In this document: positions 16,800 through 27,700 of the stretch, piece by piece | How positions within the stretch are numbered: position 1 is the stretch's first letter | How the letters are laid out: every line of letters begins with the position of its first letter | NCBI RefSeq assembly: GCF_002864045.1 | Contig: NZ_PJPV01000108.1 | Span: 1-34,786 of the forward strand | DNA length: 34,786 nucleotides | Direction: 5' to 3' | Origin: Endozoicomonas acroporae | GTDB taxonomy: Bacteria; Pseudomonadota; Gammaproteobacteria; Pseudomonadales; Endozoicomonadaceae | Notes under the pieces: generated by a model | What the model was told of the DNA's origin: nothing | Database searches by the model: none | The model's input: only the letters and a program-made list of their open reading frames with translations | Translations under genes and position numbers: made by a program

Positions 16800-19205
16800 T
16801 TAGTGCTTGTGTAAATGAGTTTTTACCAACTTTTTTCGTTTCCTTTTTCTTTTTGGTTTACCTGTTTGCTCTTCTGAGTATTCTTCGGCAGTAAAATAAC
16901 AGTCATCTGAAAATTGCCCTCCATCATCGGCAGTAAAATATGCCTCATCTGCCACCCACTCGTCGCTATTAATTGACACAGAACCATAGGCCTCTGGTGA
17001 GACGGCTAACCTTGCCTTTATTTGCTCAATAACTATTTTCATTGAATCCTGTTTCCGAAGCTTGTTCACCGGTATTTCAATGACCTCAAATCCTAATTTT
17101 TGCAACAGGCCGATTTTCAGCAACGTCGAGCCATTCCTGGTTTTGAAATCACCACTCACATAATGAAAAGGTCCCTGAATATCGATCACCATGTTGTAAT
17201 CTGGCAGTAGCAGATCGACCGGAGGTAGTGAGTTCAGTCTCTTTTCTTCTGCAATCTTCAAAGACGGAAAGCTCGATTGGAGGTGATCGCGGAAGGAGGA
17301 TTGAGATTGTGAAGTGATTGTCGTGTAATAAGGGACGACCGGACACGCTCTCCCAAGCCAACTTGCAGCCAGGGCAATGATGCATTGATCCTCAGTATTG
17401 TCCGGAAATGTATTTTCCAGGCGAGAAGATAGTTCACCTATGTGCTTTTCAAGGGAGTGTTTATTGTTACTGCCTGAATCCAGATAAAATCTGGCACAGA
17501 CTGCCATGACACCCCAGAGAGACATCGATATATCTTGCTGAGAGAGTTGAGGGTTTTTACGGATTCTGTCGACAAGAAAATCGAACGTAGATTTAACGTG
17601 GTTCAGCTCGATGGCCTCACCCAGTTTCGCTACAGCCCACAGCAGGTTGGTGATATGCTGAGGAATAAGTTGGTCTTTCTCTTCCTTTGCTTCGGCTTTG
17701 TTTTTCACATGGGGCAACAGCTCGGCCACAACCTCTTTGATCTTCGGTGTCTTCGCAAGCGCCAGCCCGTTGTCCACCAGTTTCGCTACCGCCCACAGCA
17801 GGTTGGCGACGCCCTGTGGCTGGAAGTCGTCTTTCTCTTCTTTTGATTCAGCTTTGGTTTTCACATGGGGCAACAGCGCAGCCACGGCCTCTTTGAGCTT
17901 CGGTGTCTTCTCCAGTTTCAGCCCATTGTCCACCAGTTTCGCCAAGGCCCACAGCAGGTTGACAATATGCTGAGAAATAAGGAGACCTTTGTCTTCTTTT
18001 GATTCGGCTTTGTTTTTCACACGGGACAACAGCGCGGCCAAGGCCTCTTTGAACTGCGCTGTCTTCTTCAGCTCCAACCCGTTATCCACCAGCTTCGCCA
18101 AGGCCCACAGCAGGTTCGCTGTAGCCTGGGTGTTGAAGTGGTCTTTCTCTTCTTTTGATTCGGCTTTGGTTTTCACATGGGGCAACAGCGCGGCCACAGC
18201 CTCTTTAAGCTTCGGCGTTTTCTCCAGCTTCAGACCATTGTCCACCAGTTTCGTCACCGCCCACAATAGATTGGCGACTTCCTGTGGCTTGAAGTGATCT
18301 TTCTCTTTTTTAGATTCAGCTTTGGTTTTCACCTGGGGCAACAGTGCGGCCACGACCTCTTTCAGCTTCGGTGTTTTCACCAGCTCCAGCCCGTTATCCA
18401 CCAGTTTCGCCAAGGCCCACAGCTGATTAGCAATTTGTTGAGGAATACAGTGATTTTTCTCTTCTTTTGACTCAGCTTTGGTTTTCGCATGGGGCAACAG
18501 CGCGGCCACGGCCTCTTTCAGCTTCGGTGTCTTCTCAAGCTCCAGCCCATTGTCCACCATTTTTGCCAAGGCCCACAGCAGGTTGCTGATACCTTGTGCA
18601 TCAATATCCCTGGCTTCAGGTTTTTGGTTGCACTTAAATATTACTGCATCAAGTAAAGTTGACAGTAAAGCTGCTTGAGTTTCCTTACCACCCTCATCGA
18701 GGTATTTATGAGGAGTCAAAACATCCGCTGAAGTCAATGAATGAAGCGTTGCTGTCAGGCTTCGCCAGGACCACCGGGGTGTCACTTTAAAATCGTGCAA
18801 CAATGGTATCAGTTGACGTTGTTCACTATGATTTAATGGTCGTTTTCCCCCGGATGTGTACCGTTTGATTGAACAGGCAAATTGACCGTGATCTCTACCA
18901 TCATAGCGATCACCATAACGAGCAGATACCCCCGCCAGCCAATCCATTTTTTCTGGTGTGATGAGAGCATTAAAACCATGAACAGGTTTTACTGAATGTC
19001 CTGGGGGATGGTTAGCAGAGCAGGCGTCAAAAGCAGGATGACATTCATTACGCTTCTGGATATAGGACGGTGGCACATTCACCTTTCTGACTGTGCCATG
19101 CCTGTATCGCCCACTCCCTGAAGCAGTGGCCTGAGCGTCTGGTTTTTTGTAATCATTACCTGAAGTTGTGTATTTCCAACTTATACCAGAACCACCACTG
19201 TCCAT
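16800..19205 (-). CDS. Copy F: RAP-family helical-repeat protein (shortest copy)
   Basis: This copy has 801 residues and the fewest repeats: six full plus a cap, about residues 203-531. The post-Gln string is G, Q, E, A, H, G, then H in the cap. The RAP-type domain is near residues 655-720 (VDLLLPDYNMVIDIQGPFHYV). The tail has DEAYFTADD, DCYFTAEEY and GKPKRKRKRKKLVKTHLHKH. The start context departs slightly (MDSGGSGISWK rather than MDRGGAGISWK). The N-terminal KPDAQATASGSGRYRHGTVRK type resembles copies C and D. The cap joins directly to GEAIELNHVKSTF as in the longer copies, so the size difference is whole missing repeats rather than truncation. Confidence 0.95.
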   Translation of the reverse strand: MDSGGSGISWKYTTSGNDYKKPDAQATASGSGRYRHGTVRKVNVPPSYIQKRNECHPAFDACSANHPPGHSVKPVHGFNALITPEKMDWLAGVSARYGDRYDGRDHGQFACSIKRYTSGGKRPLNHSEQRQLIPLLHDFKVTPRWSWRSLTATLHSLTSADVLTPHKYLDEGGKETQAALLSTLLDAVIFKCNQKPEARDIDAQGISNLLWALAKMVDNGLELEKTPKLKEAVAALLPHAKTKAESKEEKNHCIPQQIANQLWALAKLVDNGLELVKTPKLKEVVAALLPQVKTKAESKKEKDHFKPQEVANLLWAVTKLVDNGLKLEKTPKLKEAVAALLPHVKTKAESKEEKDHFNTQATANLLWALAKLVDNGLELKKTAQFKEALAALLSRVKNKAESKEDKGLLISQHIVNLLWALAKLVDNGLKLEKTPKLKEAVAALLPHVKTKAESKEEKDDFQPQGVANLLWAVAKLVDNGLALAKTPKIKEVVAELLPHVKNKAEAKEEKDQLIPQHITNLLWAVAKLGEAIELNHVKSTFDFLVDRIRKNPQLSQQDISMSLWGVMAVCARFYLDSGSNNKHSLEKHIGELSSRLENTFPDNTEDQCIIALAASWLGRACPVVPYYTTITSQSQSSFRDHLQSSFPSLKIAEEKRLNSLPPVDLLLPDYNMVIDIQGPFHYVSGDFKTRNGSTLLKIGLLQKLGFEVIEIPVNKLRKQDSMKIVIEQIKARLAVSPEAYGSVSINSDEWVADEAYFTADDGGQFSDDCYFTAEEYSEEQTGKPKRKRKRKKLVKTHLHKH

Positions 19206-19258
19206 AATTATATTTCATTAATTCATGGAAAATATAAAAAGTAGACTATTCTACGGCA
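19206..19258. repeat. Conserved intergenic spacer E/F
   Basis: This 53 bp gap has the dyad variant TATATTTC...GGAAAATATA, then AAAAGTAGACTATTCTACGGC. That right-hand sequence defines the A-F side of the array; the H-L gaps carry GACTACTC instead. Confidence 0.8.
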
Positions 19259-22120
19259 TCAGCAGGCAGCAGTTTTTACTGGCTTTTTTCTCTTCCTTTT
19301 TCTTTTTTTGGGCTTTTTTATTTGCTCTTCTAAATATTCTTCAGCGGTAAAATAGCAGTCATCTGAACATTGCCCTCCATCATCGGCAGTAAAATATGCC
19401 TCGTCTGCCGCCCACTCGCCGCTGTTAAGCGAAGCAGAGCCATTAACCTCTGGCAGGACAGCTAACTTTGCCTTTATTTGCTCAATAACTATTTTCATTG
19501 AATCCTGGTTATCAAGCTTGTTCACCGGGATTTCAATAACCTCATATCCTGCTTTTTGCAGCAGGGCGATTTTCAGCAACGTCGAGCCATTCCTGGTTTT
19601 GAAATCACCACTCACGTAATGAAAGGGTCCCTGAACATCGATAACCACTTTGTAATCTGGCAGCAGCAGGTCAACCGGAGGTAATGAGTTCAGACTCTTT
19701 TCTTCTTCAATCTTCAACAACGGAAGGCTTGATTGGAGTTGGTCGCGGAAAGTGGATTGCAATTCTGAAATGACTATCTGGTAATGGGGGACCACCGGGC
19801 ACGCTCTGCCAAGCCAGCTTGCGGCCATGGCAATGACGGATTGAACCTGTTTATTGCCCGGGGGTGTATTACCCAGGCAGGACAGTAGTTCACCTATGTG
19901 CTTTTCAAGCGAGCTTTTATTGCTATCTGAGTCCAGATAAAATCTGGCACAAAATACCATGGCTCCCCAGAGCGACATCGATAAATTTTGCTGAGAGAGT
20001 TGACGGATTTTACTGATTCTGTCGACAAGAAAATCGAACGTAGATTGAACCAGGTTCAGCTCAATGGCCTCACCCAGTTTCGCCATGGCCCACAGCAGGT
20101 TGATGGTACCTTGAGTGTTGAAGTCGTCTCTATCTTCTTTTGATTCCGCTTTGGTTTTCACATGATACAACAGCACAGACACCACCTCTTTAAGCTTCGC
20201 TGTCTTCTCCAGCACCAGCCCGTCGTCCAACAGTGTTGCCAAGGCCCACAGCAGGTTGATGCTACCTTGAGTGTTGAAGTGGTCTTTCTCTTTTTTTGAT
20301 TCAGCTTTGGTTTTTACCTGGGGCAACAGTGCGGCCACGACCTCATTGAGCTTCGGTGTGTTCCCCAGCCCGTTGTCCACCAGTTTCGCCAGCGCCCACA
20401 GCAGGTTGGCGACTGCCTGTGACTTGAAGTGGTCTTTCTCTTCTTTTGATTCGGCTTTGATTTTCACCTGAGGCAGCAGTGCAACCAGGGCCGCTTTGAG
20501 CGTCGCTGTCTTCGTCAGCTCCAGTCCGTTGTCCACCAATTTCGCCATGGCCCACAGCAGGTTGGAGATGTGTTGAGGCATAAAGTGGTCTTTCTCTTCT
20601 TTTGATTCGGCTTTGATTTTCACCTGGGGTAATAGCGCGGCCACGGCCTCTCTGAGTTTCGCTGTGTTCTTCAGCTCCAGCCCGTTGTCCACCAGTTTCG
20701 CCACGGCCCACAGCAAATTGACGATATGCTGAGGGATAAAATGGTCTTTCTCTTCTTTTGATTCAGCTTTGTTTTTCACCTTGGGCAGCAGTGCGGCCAC
20801 GGCCTCTTTGAGCTTTGGTGTCTTCTCCAGTTCCAGCCCGTTGTCTATCAGCTTCGCCAGGGCCCACAGCAGGTTGGAGATATGCTGAGGAATAAAGTGT
20901 TCCTTCTCTTCTTTTGCCTGGGCTTTGGCTTTCAAATGGGGCAACAATGCGGCCACAGCCTCTTTGAGCTTCGGTGTCTTCTCCAGCTCCAGCCCATTGT
21001 CCACCAGTTTTGCCATGGACCAATATAGATTGGCGACTTCCTGTGTCTTGAAGCGGTCTTTCTCTTCTTTTGCTTCGGCTTTGGTTTTCACCTGAGGCAG
21101 CAGCGCAGCCAGGGCCTCTTTGAGCTTCGGTGTCTGCTCCAACCCCAGCCCATTGTCCACCAATTTCGCCACGGCCCACAGCAGGTTGGCGATATGCTGG
21201 GCATTAAAGTGGTCTTTCTCTGCTGTTGATTCGGCTTTGGTTTTTACCTGGAGTAACAGCGCGGCCACGGCCTCTTTGAGCTGCGCTGTCTTCTTTAGCT
21301 CCAGTCCGTTGTCTACCAATTTCGCCATGGCCCACAGCAGGTTCGCGACTTCCTGTGGCTTGAAATGGTCTTTCTCTGCTTTTGATTCGGCTTTGGTTTT
21401 CACCCGGGGCAACAGCGCGGCCACGGCCTCTTTGAGCTTCGGTGTCTTCTCAAGCTCCAGCCCATTGTTCACCAGTTTCGCCAGGGCCCACAGCAGGTTG
21501 GCGGCACCTTGTGCATCAATATCCCTGGTTTCAGGTTTTTGGTTGCACTTATGCATTACTGCATCAAGTAAATTTGACAGTAAAGCGGCTTGAGTTTCCC
21601 TATCCTCCTTATTCATGTATTTATGAGGGGTCAAAACACCCGCTGAAGTAAACGAATGAAGCGTTGTTGTCAGGCTTCGCCAGGTCCACCCGGGTGTCAC
21701 TTTAAAATTGTGCAACACTGGTATCAGTTGGCATTGTTCACTTTGATTTAATAATCGTTTTGCCCCTGATGTGTATTGTTTGATTGAACAGGCAAATTGA
21801 CTGTGTGTTTTACCATCATAGTGATCACCATAACGAGCAGATACCCTCACCAGCCAATCCATTTTTTCTGGTGTGATGAGAGCATTAAAACCATGAACAG
21901 GTTTTATTGAATGTCCTGATGGATCGTTAGCAGAGCAGGCGTCAGAAGCAGTATGACATTCATTATGCTTCCGGAGATAGGGGCGTGGTACATTCACCTG
22001 CCTGACTGTGGCATACCCGTATTGCCCACTCCCTGAAGCACCGGCATGATCATCCGGTCGTTTATAATCATTACCTGAAGTTGTGTGTTTCCAACTTATA
22101 CCAGCACCACCTCTGTCCAT
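19259..22120 (-). CDS. Copy E: RAP-family helical-repeat protein
   Basis: This copy has 953 residues. Nine full repeats plus a cap lie at about residues 203-683. The post-Gln string is G, E, H, E, H, H, H, A, G, then G in the cap. Repeat 4 has NLYWSMAKL, one of few changes next to the near-invariant Trp. Repeat 8 has the short NGLGNTPKLNEVV loop. The last full repeat and cap (QGSINLLWALATLLDDGL, then QGTINLLWAMAKLGEAIEL) are the same type as in copies C and G. The RAP-type domain is near residues 814-878, with VDLLLPDYKVVIDVQG. The tail has DEAYFTADD, DCYFTAEEY and KKPKKRKRKRKKPVKTAAC. The N-terminal VNVPRPYLRKHNECHTASD is shared with copy B, although the repeat blocks of B and E differ. Confidence 0.96.
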   Translation of the reverse strand: MDRGGAGISWKHTTSGNDYKRPDDHAGASGSGQYGYATVRQVNVPRPYLRKHNECHTASDACSANDPSGHSIKPVHGFNALITPEKMDWLVRVSARYGDHYDGKTHSQFACSIKQYTSGAKRLLNQSEQCQLIPVLHNFKVTPGWTWRSLTTTLHSFTSAGVLTPHKYMNKEDRETQAALLSNLLDAVMHKCNQKPETRDIDAQGAANLLWALAKLVNNGLELEKTPKLKEAVAALLPRVKTKAESKAEKDHFKPQEVANLLWAMAKLVDNGLELKKTAQLKEAVAALLLQVKTKAESTAEKDHFNAQHIANLLWAVAKLVDNGLGLEQTPKLKEALAALLPQVKTKAEAKEEKDRFKTQEVANLYWSMAKLVDNGLELEKTPKLKEAVAALLPHLKAKAQAKEEKEHFIPQHISNLLWALAKLIDNGLELEKTPKLKEAVAALLPKVKNKAESKEEKDHFIPQHIVNLLWAVAKLVDNGLELKNTAKLREAVAALLPQVKIKAESKEEKDHFMPQHISNLLWAMAKLVDNGLELTKTATLKAALVALLPQVKIKAESKEEKDHFKSQAVANLLWALAKLVDNGLGNTPKLNEVVAALLPQVKTKAESKKEKDHFNTQGSINLLWALATLLDDGLVLEKTAKLKEVVSVLLYHVKTKAESKEDRDDFNTQGTINLLWAMAKLGEAIELNLVQSTFDFLVDRISKIRQLSQQNLSMSLWGAMVFCARFYLDSDSNKSSLEKHIGELLSCLGNTPPGNKQVQSVIAMAASWLGRACPVVPHYQIVISELQSTFRDQLQSSLPLLKIEEEKSLNSLPPVDLLLPDYKVVIDVQGPFHYVSGDFKTRNGSTLLKIALLQKAGYEVIEIPVNKLDNQDSMKIVIEQIKAKLAVLPEVNGSASLNSGEWAADEAYFTADDGGQCSDDCYFTAEEYLEEQIKKPKKRKRKRKKPVKTAAC

Positions 22121-22173
22121 AATTATATTTCATTAATTCATTGAAAATATAAAAAGTAGACTATTCTACGGCA
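22121..22173. repeat. Conserved intergenic spacer D/E
   Basis: This 53 bp gap has the dyad variant TATATTTCA...TGAAAATATA, identical in form to the B/C and A/B gaps. Confidence 0.8.
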
Positions 22174-24726
22174 TCAGCAGGCAGCAGTTTTTACTGGCTT
22201 TTTTCTCTTTCTTTTTCTTTTTTTGGGCTTTTTGGTTTGCTCTTCTAAATATTCTTCGGCGGTAAAATAACAGTCATCTGAAAATTGCCCTCCATCATCG
22301 GCCGTAAAATATGCCTCATCTGCCACCCATTCGCCGCTGTTAAGTGGCACAGAGCCATGAGCCTCTGGCAGGACGGCTAACTTTGCCTTGATTTGTTCAA
22401 TAACTATTTTCATTGAATCCTGGTTATCAAGCTTGTTCACCGGGATTTCAATGACCTCATATCCTGCTTTTTGCAGCAGGGCGACTTTCAGCAACGTCGA
22501 GCCATTCCTGGTTTTGAAATCACCACTCACGTAATGAGAAGGTCCCTGAATGTCGATAACCATGTTGTAATCGGGCAGTCGCAGGTCAACCGGAGGTAAT
22601 GAATTCAGACTCTTTTCTTCTTCAATCTTCAAAGACGGAAAGCTTGATTGCAGTTGGTCGCGGAAGTTGGTTTGAGATTGTGAAATGATTGTCTGGTAAT
22701 TGGGGGCCACCGGACACGGCCTCCCAAGCCAACTTGCGGCCATGGCAATGACGGTTTGAACCTCTGTATTGCCCGGGGATGTATTTTCCAGGCAAGAAAA
22801 TAGTTCACCTATATGCTTTTCAAGGGAATTTTTATTATGGCTACCATAGTACAGATAAAACCTGGCACAGAATACCATGACTCCCCAGAGAGACATCCAT
22901 ATACATTGCTCAGAGAGCTGAGGGTTTTCACTGATTCTGTCGACAAGAGAATCAAACGTAGATTTAACCAGGTTCAGCTCAATGGCCTCACCCAGTTTTG
23001 CCAAGGCCCACAGCAGATTGGCGATATGCTGAGGAATAAAGTGGTCTTTCTCTTCTTTTGAATCGGCTTTGGTTTTCACATGGAGCAGCAGTGCGGCCAG
23101 GGCCTCTTTGAGCTTCGGTGTCTTCTCCAGCTCCAGCCCATTGTCCGCCAGTTTCGCCACGGCCCACACCAGGTTGACGATACCTTGAGTGTTGAAGTGG
23201 TCTTTCTCTTCTTTTGATTCGGCGTTGGTTTTCACATGGCACAACAGCGCGGCCACGGCCTCTTTGAGCTTCGGTGTCTTCTCCAGCTCCAGCCCGTTGT
23301 CTACCAGTTTCGCCAGGGCCCATAGCAGGTTGGCGATATGCTGAGGAGTAAAGTGGTCTTTCCCTTCTTTTGATTCGGCTTTGGTTTGCACATGGCACAA
23401 CAGCACGGTCACGGCCTCTTTGATATCTGCTGTCTTCTCCAGCTCCAGCCCGTTTTCCACCAGTTTCGCCAAGGCCCACAGCAGGTTGGCGACTTCCTGT
23501 CGCTTGAATTGGTCTTTCTCTTCTTGTGATTCGGCTTTAGTTTTCAAATGGGGCAACAGCGCGGTCACGGCCTCTTTCAGCTTCGGCGTATTCTCCAGCG
23601 CCAGCCCATTGTCTACCAGTTTCGCCAGGGCCCATAGCAGGTTGGCGATATGCTGAGGAGTAAAGTGGTCTTTCTCTTTTTTTGATTCGGCTTTGGTTTG
23701 CACATGGGGCAACAGCGCGGTCACAGTCTCTTTCAGCTTCGGCGTCTTCTCCAGCGTTAGCCCATTGTCCGCCAGTTTAGCCAGTGCCCACAGTAGATTG
23801 GCAACTTCCTGTGGCTTGAAGTGGTCTTTTTCTTTTTTTGATTCGGCTTTGGTTTGCACATGGGGCAACAGCGCGGTCACGGCCTCTTTCAGCTTCGGCA
23901 TCTTCTCCGGCTTCAGCCCATTACCCACCAATTTTGCCACCGACCACAGCAGGTTGGTGACTTCCTGTGGATTGAAGTGGTCTACTTTTGATTCGGCTTT
24001 GGTTTGTACATGGGGCAATAGCGCGGCCACGGCCTCTTTCAGCTTCGGCGTCTTCTCCAGCACCAGCCCATTGTCCACCAGTTTTGCCGAGGCCCACAGT
24101 AGGTTGGCGATACCTTGTACATCAATATCACTGGCTTCAGTTTTTTGGTTGCACTTAAGGATTAATGCATCAAGTAAAGTTGACAGTAAAGCGGCTTGAG
24201 TTTCCCTGTCCCCCTCATCCATGTATTTATGAGGGGTAAAAACACCCGCGGAAGTAAATGAATGCAGCGTTGTTGTCAGACTTCGCCAGGACCACCAGGG
24301 TGTCACTTTAAAATAGTGCAACGATGGTATCAGTTGGCGTTGTTCACTATGATTTAATGGTCGTTTTGCCTCTGATGTGTACCGTTTGATTGAACAGGCA
24401 AATTGACCATGATTTCTACCATCATCGTGGTCACCATAACGAGCAGATATCCCCGCCAGCCAATCCATTTTTTCTGGTGTGATGAGAACATTAAAACCAT
24501 GAACAGGTTTTATTAAATGTCCTGATGGATGGTTAGCAGAGCAGGCGTCAGCAGCAGGATGACATTCATTACGCTTTTGGATATAGGACGGTGGCACATT
24601 CACCTTTCTGACGGTGCCATGCCTGTATTGCCCTCTCCCTGAAGCACTGGCCTGAACGTCTGGTTGTTTGTATTCATGGCCTGAAGTTGTGTGTTTCCAA
24701 CTTATACCAGCACCACCTCTGTCCAT
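22174..24726 (-). CDS. Copy D: RAP-family helical-repeat protein
   Basis: This copy has 850 residues. Seven full repeats plus a cap lie at about residues 203-580. The post-Gln string is G, E, E, H, E, H, G, then H in the cap. Repeats 1-4 are nearly those of copy B (LLWASAKLVDNGLVLEK, then KVDHFNPQEVT), and its last full repeat with cap (QGIVNLVWAVAKLADNGL) is nearly that of copy A. This is a clear mosaic of the two upstream copies. The RAP-type domain is near residues 712-775 (VDLRLPDYNMVIDIQGPSHYV). The tail has DEAYFTADD, DCYFTAEEY and KKPKKRKRKRKKPVKTAAC. The N-terminal segment GDHDDGRNHGQFACSIKRYTS is also shared with B. Confidence 0.96.
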   Translation of the reverse strand: MDRGGAGISWKHTTSGHEYKQPDVQASASGRGQYRHGTVRKVNVPPSYIQKRNECHPAADACSANHPSGHLIKPVHGFNVLITPEKMDWLAGISARYGDHDDGRNHGQFACSIKRYTSEAKRPLNHSEQRQLIPSLHYFKVTPWWSWRSLTTTLHSFTSAGVFTPHKYMDEGDRETQAALLSTLLDALILKCNQKTEASDIDVQGIANLLWASAKLVDNGLVLEKTPKLKEAVAALLPHVQTKAESKVDHFNPQEVTNLLWSVAKLVGNGLKPEKMPKLKEAVTALLPHVQTKAESKKEKDHFKPQEVANLLWALAKLADNGLTLEKTPKLKETVTALLPHVQTKAESKKEKDHFTPQHIANLLWALAKLVDNGLALENTPKLKEAVTALLPHLKTKAESQEEKDQFKRQEVANLLWALAKLVENGLELEKTADIKEAVTVLLCHVQTKAESKEGKDHFTPQHIANLLWALAKLVDNGLELEKTPKLKEAVAALLCHVKTNAESKEEKDHFNTQGIVNLVWAVAKLADNGLELEKTPKLKEALAALLLHVKTKADSKEEKDHFIPQHIANLLWALAKLGEAIELNLVKSTFDSLVDRISENPQLSEQCIWMSLWGVMVFCARFYLYYGSHNKNSLEKHIGELFSCLENTSPGNTEVQTVIAMAASWLGRPCPVAPNYQTIISQSQTNFRDQLQSSFPSLKIEEEKSLNSLPPVDLRLPDYNMVIDIQGPSHYVSGDFKTRNGSTLLKVALLQKAGYEVIEIPVNKLDNQDSMKIVIEQIKAKLAVLPEAHGSVPLNSGEWVADEAYFTADDGGQFSDDCYFTAEEYLEEQTKKPKKRKRKRKKPVKTAAC

Positions 24727-24779
24727 AATTATATTTCATTAATTCATGGAAAATATAAACAGTAGACTACTCTGCGGCA
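24727..24779. repeat. Conserved intergenic spacer C/D
   Basis: This 53 bp gap has the GGAAAATATA variant of the dyad. One base differs in the following block (AAACAGTAGACTACTC in place of AAAAAGTAGACTATTC). Confidence 0.8.
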
Positions 24780-27700
24780 TCAGCAGGCAGCAGTTTTTAC
24801 TGGTTTTTTTCTCTTCCTTTTTCTTTTTTTGGGCTTTTTTATTTGATCTTCTAAATATTCTTCGGCGGTAAAATAACAGTCATCTGAAAATTGCCCTCCA
24901 TCATCGGCAGTAAAATATGCCTCATCTGCCACCCACTCGCCGCTGTTAAGTGACACAGAGCCATGAGCCTTTGGCAGGACGGCTAACTTTGCCTTTATTT
25001 GCTCAATAACTGTTTTGATTGAATCCTGGTTATCAATCTTGTTCACCGGGATTTCAATGACCTCAAATCCCAATTTCTTCAGCAGGGCGATTTTCAGCAA
25101 CGTCGAGCCATTCCTGGTTGTGAAATCACCACTCACGTAATGAAAAGGTCCTTGAACGTCGATCACCATGTTGTAATCTGGCAGCAGCAGGTCAACCGGA
25201 GGTAATGTGTTCAGACTCTTTTCTTCTTCAATCTTCAACAACGGAAGGCTTGATTGGAGTTGATCGCGGAAAGTGGATTGCCATTCTGAAATGACTGGCT
25301 GGTAATGGGGGGCCACCGGACACGCTCTGCCAAGCCAGCTTGCGGCCATGGCCATGACGGATTGAACCTGCATATTGCCCGGAGACGTATTGCCCAGACG
25401 GAAAAATAGTTCACCTATGTGCTTTTCAAGGGAGTGTTTATCATTACTGCCTGAATCCAGATAAAATCTGGCACAGAATGCCATGAGTCCCCAGAGAGAC
25501 ATCGATATATCTTGCTGAGTGAGTTGAGGATTTTTACTGATTCTGTCGACAAGAAAATCGAACGTAGATTGAACCAGGTTCAGCTCGATGGCCTCACCCA
25601 GTTTCGCCAGGGCCCACAGCAGGTTGATGGTACCTTGAGTGTTGAAGTCGTCTCTCTCTTCTTTTGATTCAGCTCTGGTTTTCACATGATGCAACAGCGC
25701 GGGCACGGCCTCTTTAAGCTTCGCTGTCTTCTCCAGCACCAACCCGCTGTCCGCCATTGTTGCCAAGGCCCACAGCAGGTTGATGCTACCTTGAGTGTTG
25801 AAGGGGTCTTGCTCTTTTTTTGCTTCGGCTTTGGTTTTCACATGGGGCAACAGTGCGGCCACGACCTCATTGAGCTTCGGTCTGTTATCCAGCCCCAGCC
25901 CGTTGTCCACCAGTTTCGCCAGCGCCCACAGCAGGTTGACGACTCCCTGTGACTTGAAGTGGTCTTTCGCTTCTTTTGATTCAGCTTTGATTTTCACCTG
26001 GGGCAGCAGTGCGGCCAGGGCCTCTTTGAACTTCGCTGTCTTCTTCAGCTCCAGCCCGTTGTCCACCAATTTCGCCATGGACCACAGCAGGTTGGCAATA
26101 TGCTGAGGCATAAAGTGGTCTTTCTCTGCTATTGATTCGGCTTTGATTTTCACCTGGGTTAATAGCGCGGCCACGGCTTCTGTGAGCTTTGCTGTCTTCT
26201 TCAGCTCCAGCCCGTTGTCCACCAGTTTCGCCACGGCCCACAGCAGATTGGTGACTCCCTGTGGCTTGAAGTGGTCTATCTCTTCTTTTGATTCGGCTTT
26301 GGTTTTCACATGGCACAACAGCACGGCCACGGCCTCTTTGAGCTCCGGTGTCTTCTCCAGCCCTTTGTCTACGAGTGTCGCCAGGGCCCACAACAGGTTG
26401 GTGATATGCTGAGGAATAAAGTGGTCTTTCTCTTCTTTTGATTCGGCTTTGGTTTTCACATGGGGCAAGAGCGCGGCCACAACTTCTTTGAGCTTCTCTG
26501 TCTTCTCCGGCTCCAGCCCATTGTCCACCAGTTTTGCCAAGGCCCACAGCAGATTGGCGACTTCCTGTGGCTTGAAGTGGTCTTTCTCTTCTTTTGATTC
26601 GGCTTTGGTTTTCAAATGGGACAACAGCGCAGTCACGGCCTCTTTGCACTTCTGTGTCTTCTCCAGCCCGTTGTCCACCAGTTTCGCTACTGCCCACAGC
26701 AGGTTGGTAGCTTCCTGTAGCTTGAATTGGTCTTTCTTTTCTTTTGATTCGGCTTTGGTTTTCACATGAGATAACAGCGCAGTCACCGCCTCTTTACTAT
26801 CCGCTGTCTTCTCCAGCTCCAGCCCGTTGTCCACCAGTTTCGCCACGGCCCACAGCAGGTTGGCGACTTCCTGTGGCTTGAAGTGGTCTGTTTCTTCTTT
26901 TGATTTGGCTTTGGTTGTCACTTGGTATAACAACGCGGCCACAACCTCTTTGAGCTTCGGTGTTTTCTCCGGTTTCAGCCCGTTTTCCACCAGTTTCGCC
27001 ACGGCCCACAGCAGGTTGGCGACTTCCTGTGGCTTGAAGCAGTCTTTCTCTTCTATTGATTCGGCTTTGCTCTTCACATGAGGCAACAGCGCGGCCACGG
27101 TTTCTTTGAGCTTCGGTGTTTTCTCCAGTTTCAGCCCGTTGTCCACCAGTTTCACCACGGCCCAAAGCAGGTTGGCGACTTCCTGTGGCTTGAAGTGGTC
27201 TTGTTCTTCTTTTGATTTGGCTTTGGTTTTCACATGGGGCAATAGCGCGGCCACGGCCTCTTTGAGCTTCGGCATCTTGTCCAGCTTCAACCCATTGTCC
27301 ACCAGTTTCGCCAAGGCCCACAGCAGGGTGACAACTTCCTGTCGCTTGAAGTGGTCTTTCTCTTCTTTTGATTCGGCTTTGGTTTTCACATGGGGCAACA
27401 GCGCGGCCACTGTCTCTTTGAGCTTCGGTGTTTTCTCAAGCTTCAGCCCGTTGCCCACCAGCTTCGCCAAGGCCCTCAACAGGTTGGTGATATGCTGAGG
27501 AAGAAAGTAGTCTTTTTCTTCTTTTGATTCAGCTTTGGTTTGCACATGGGGCAACAGCGCGGCCACTGCCTCTATCAGCTTAGGTGCCTTCTTCAGCTCC
27601 ACCCCATTGTCCACCAGCTTCACCAAGGCCCACAGCAGATTGGCGATACCTTGTATATCAATATCACTGGCTTCAGGTTTTTGGTTGCACTTATATATTA

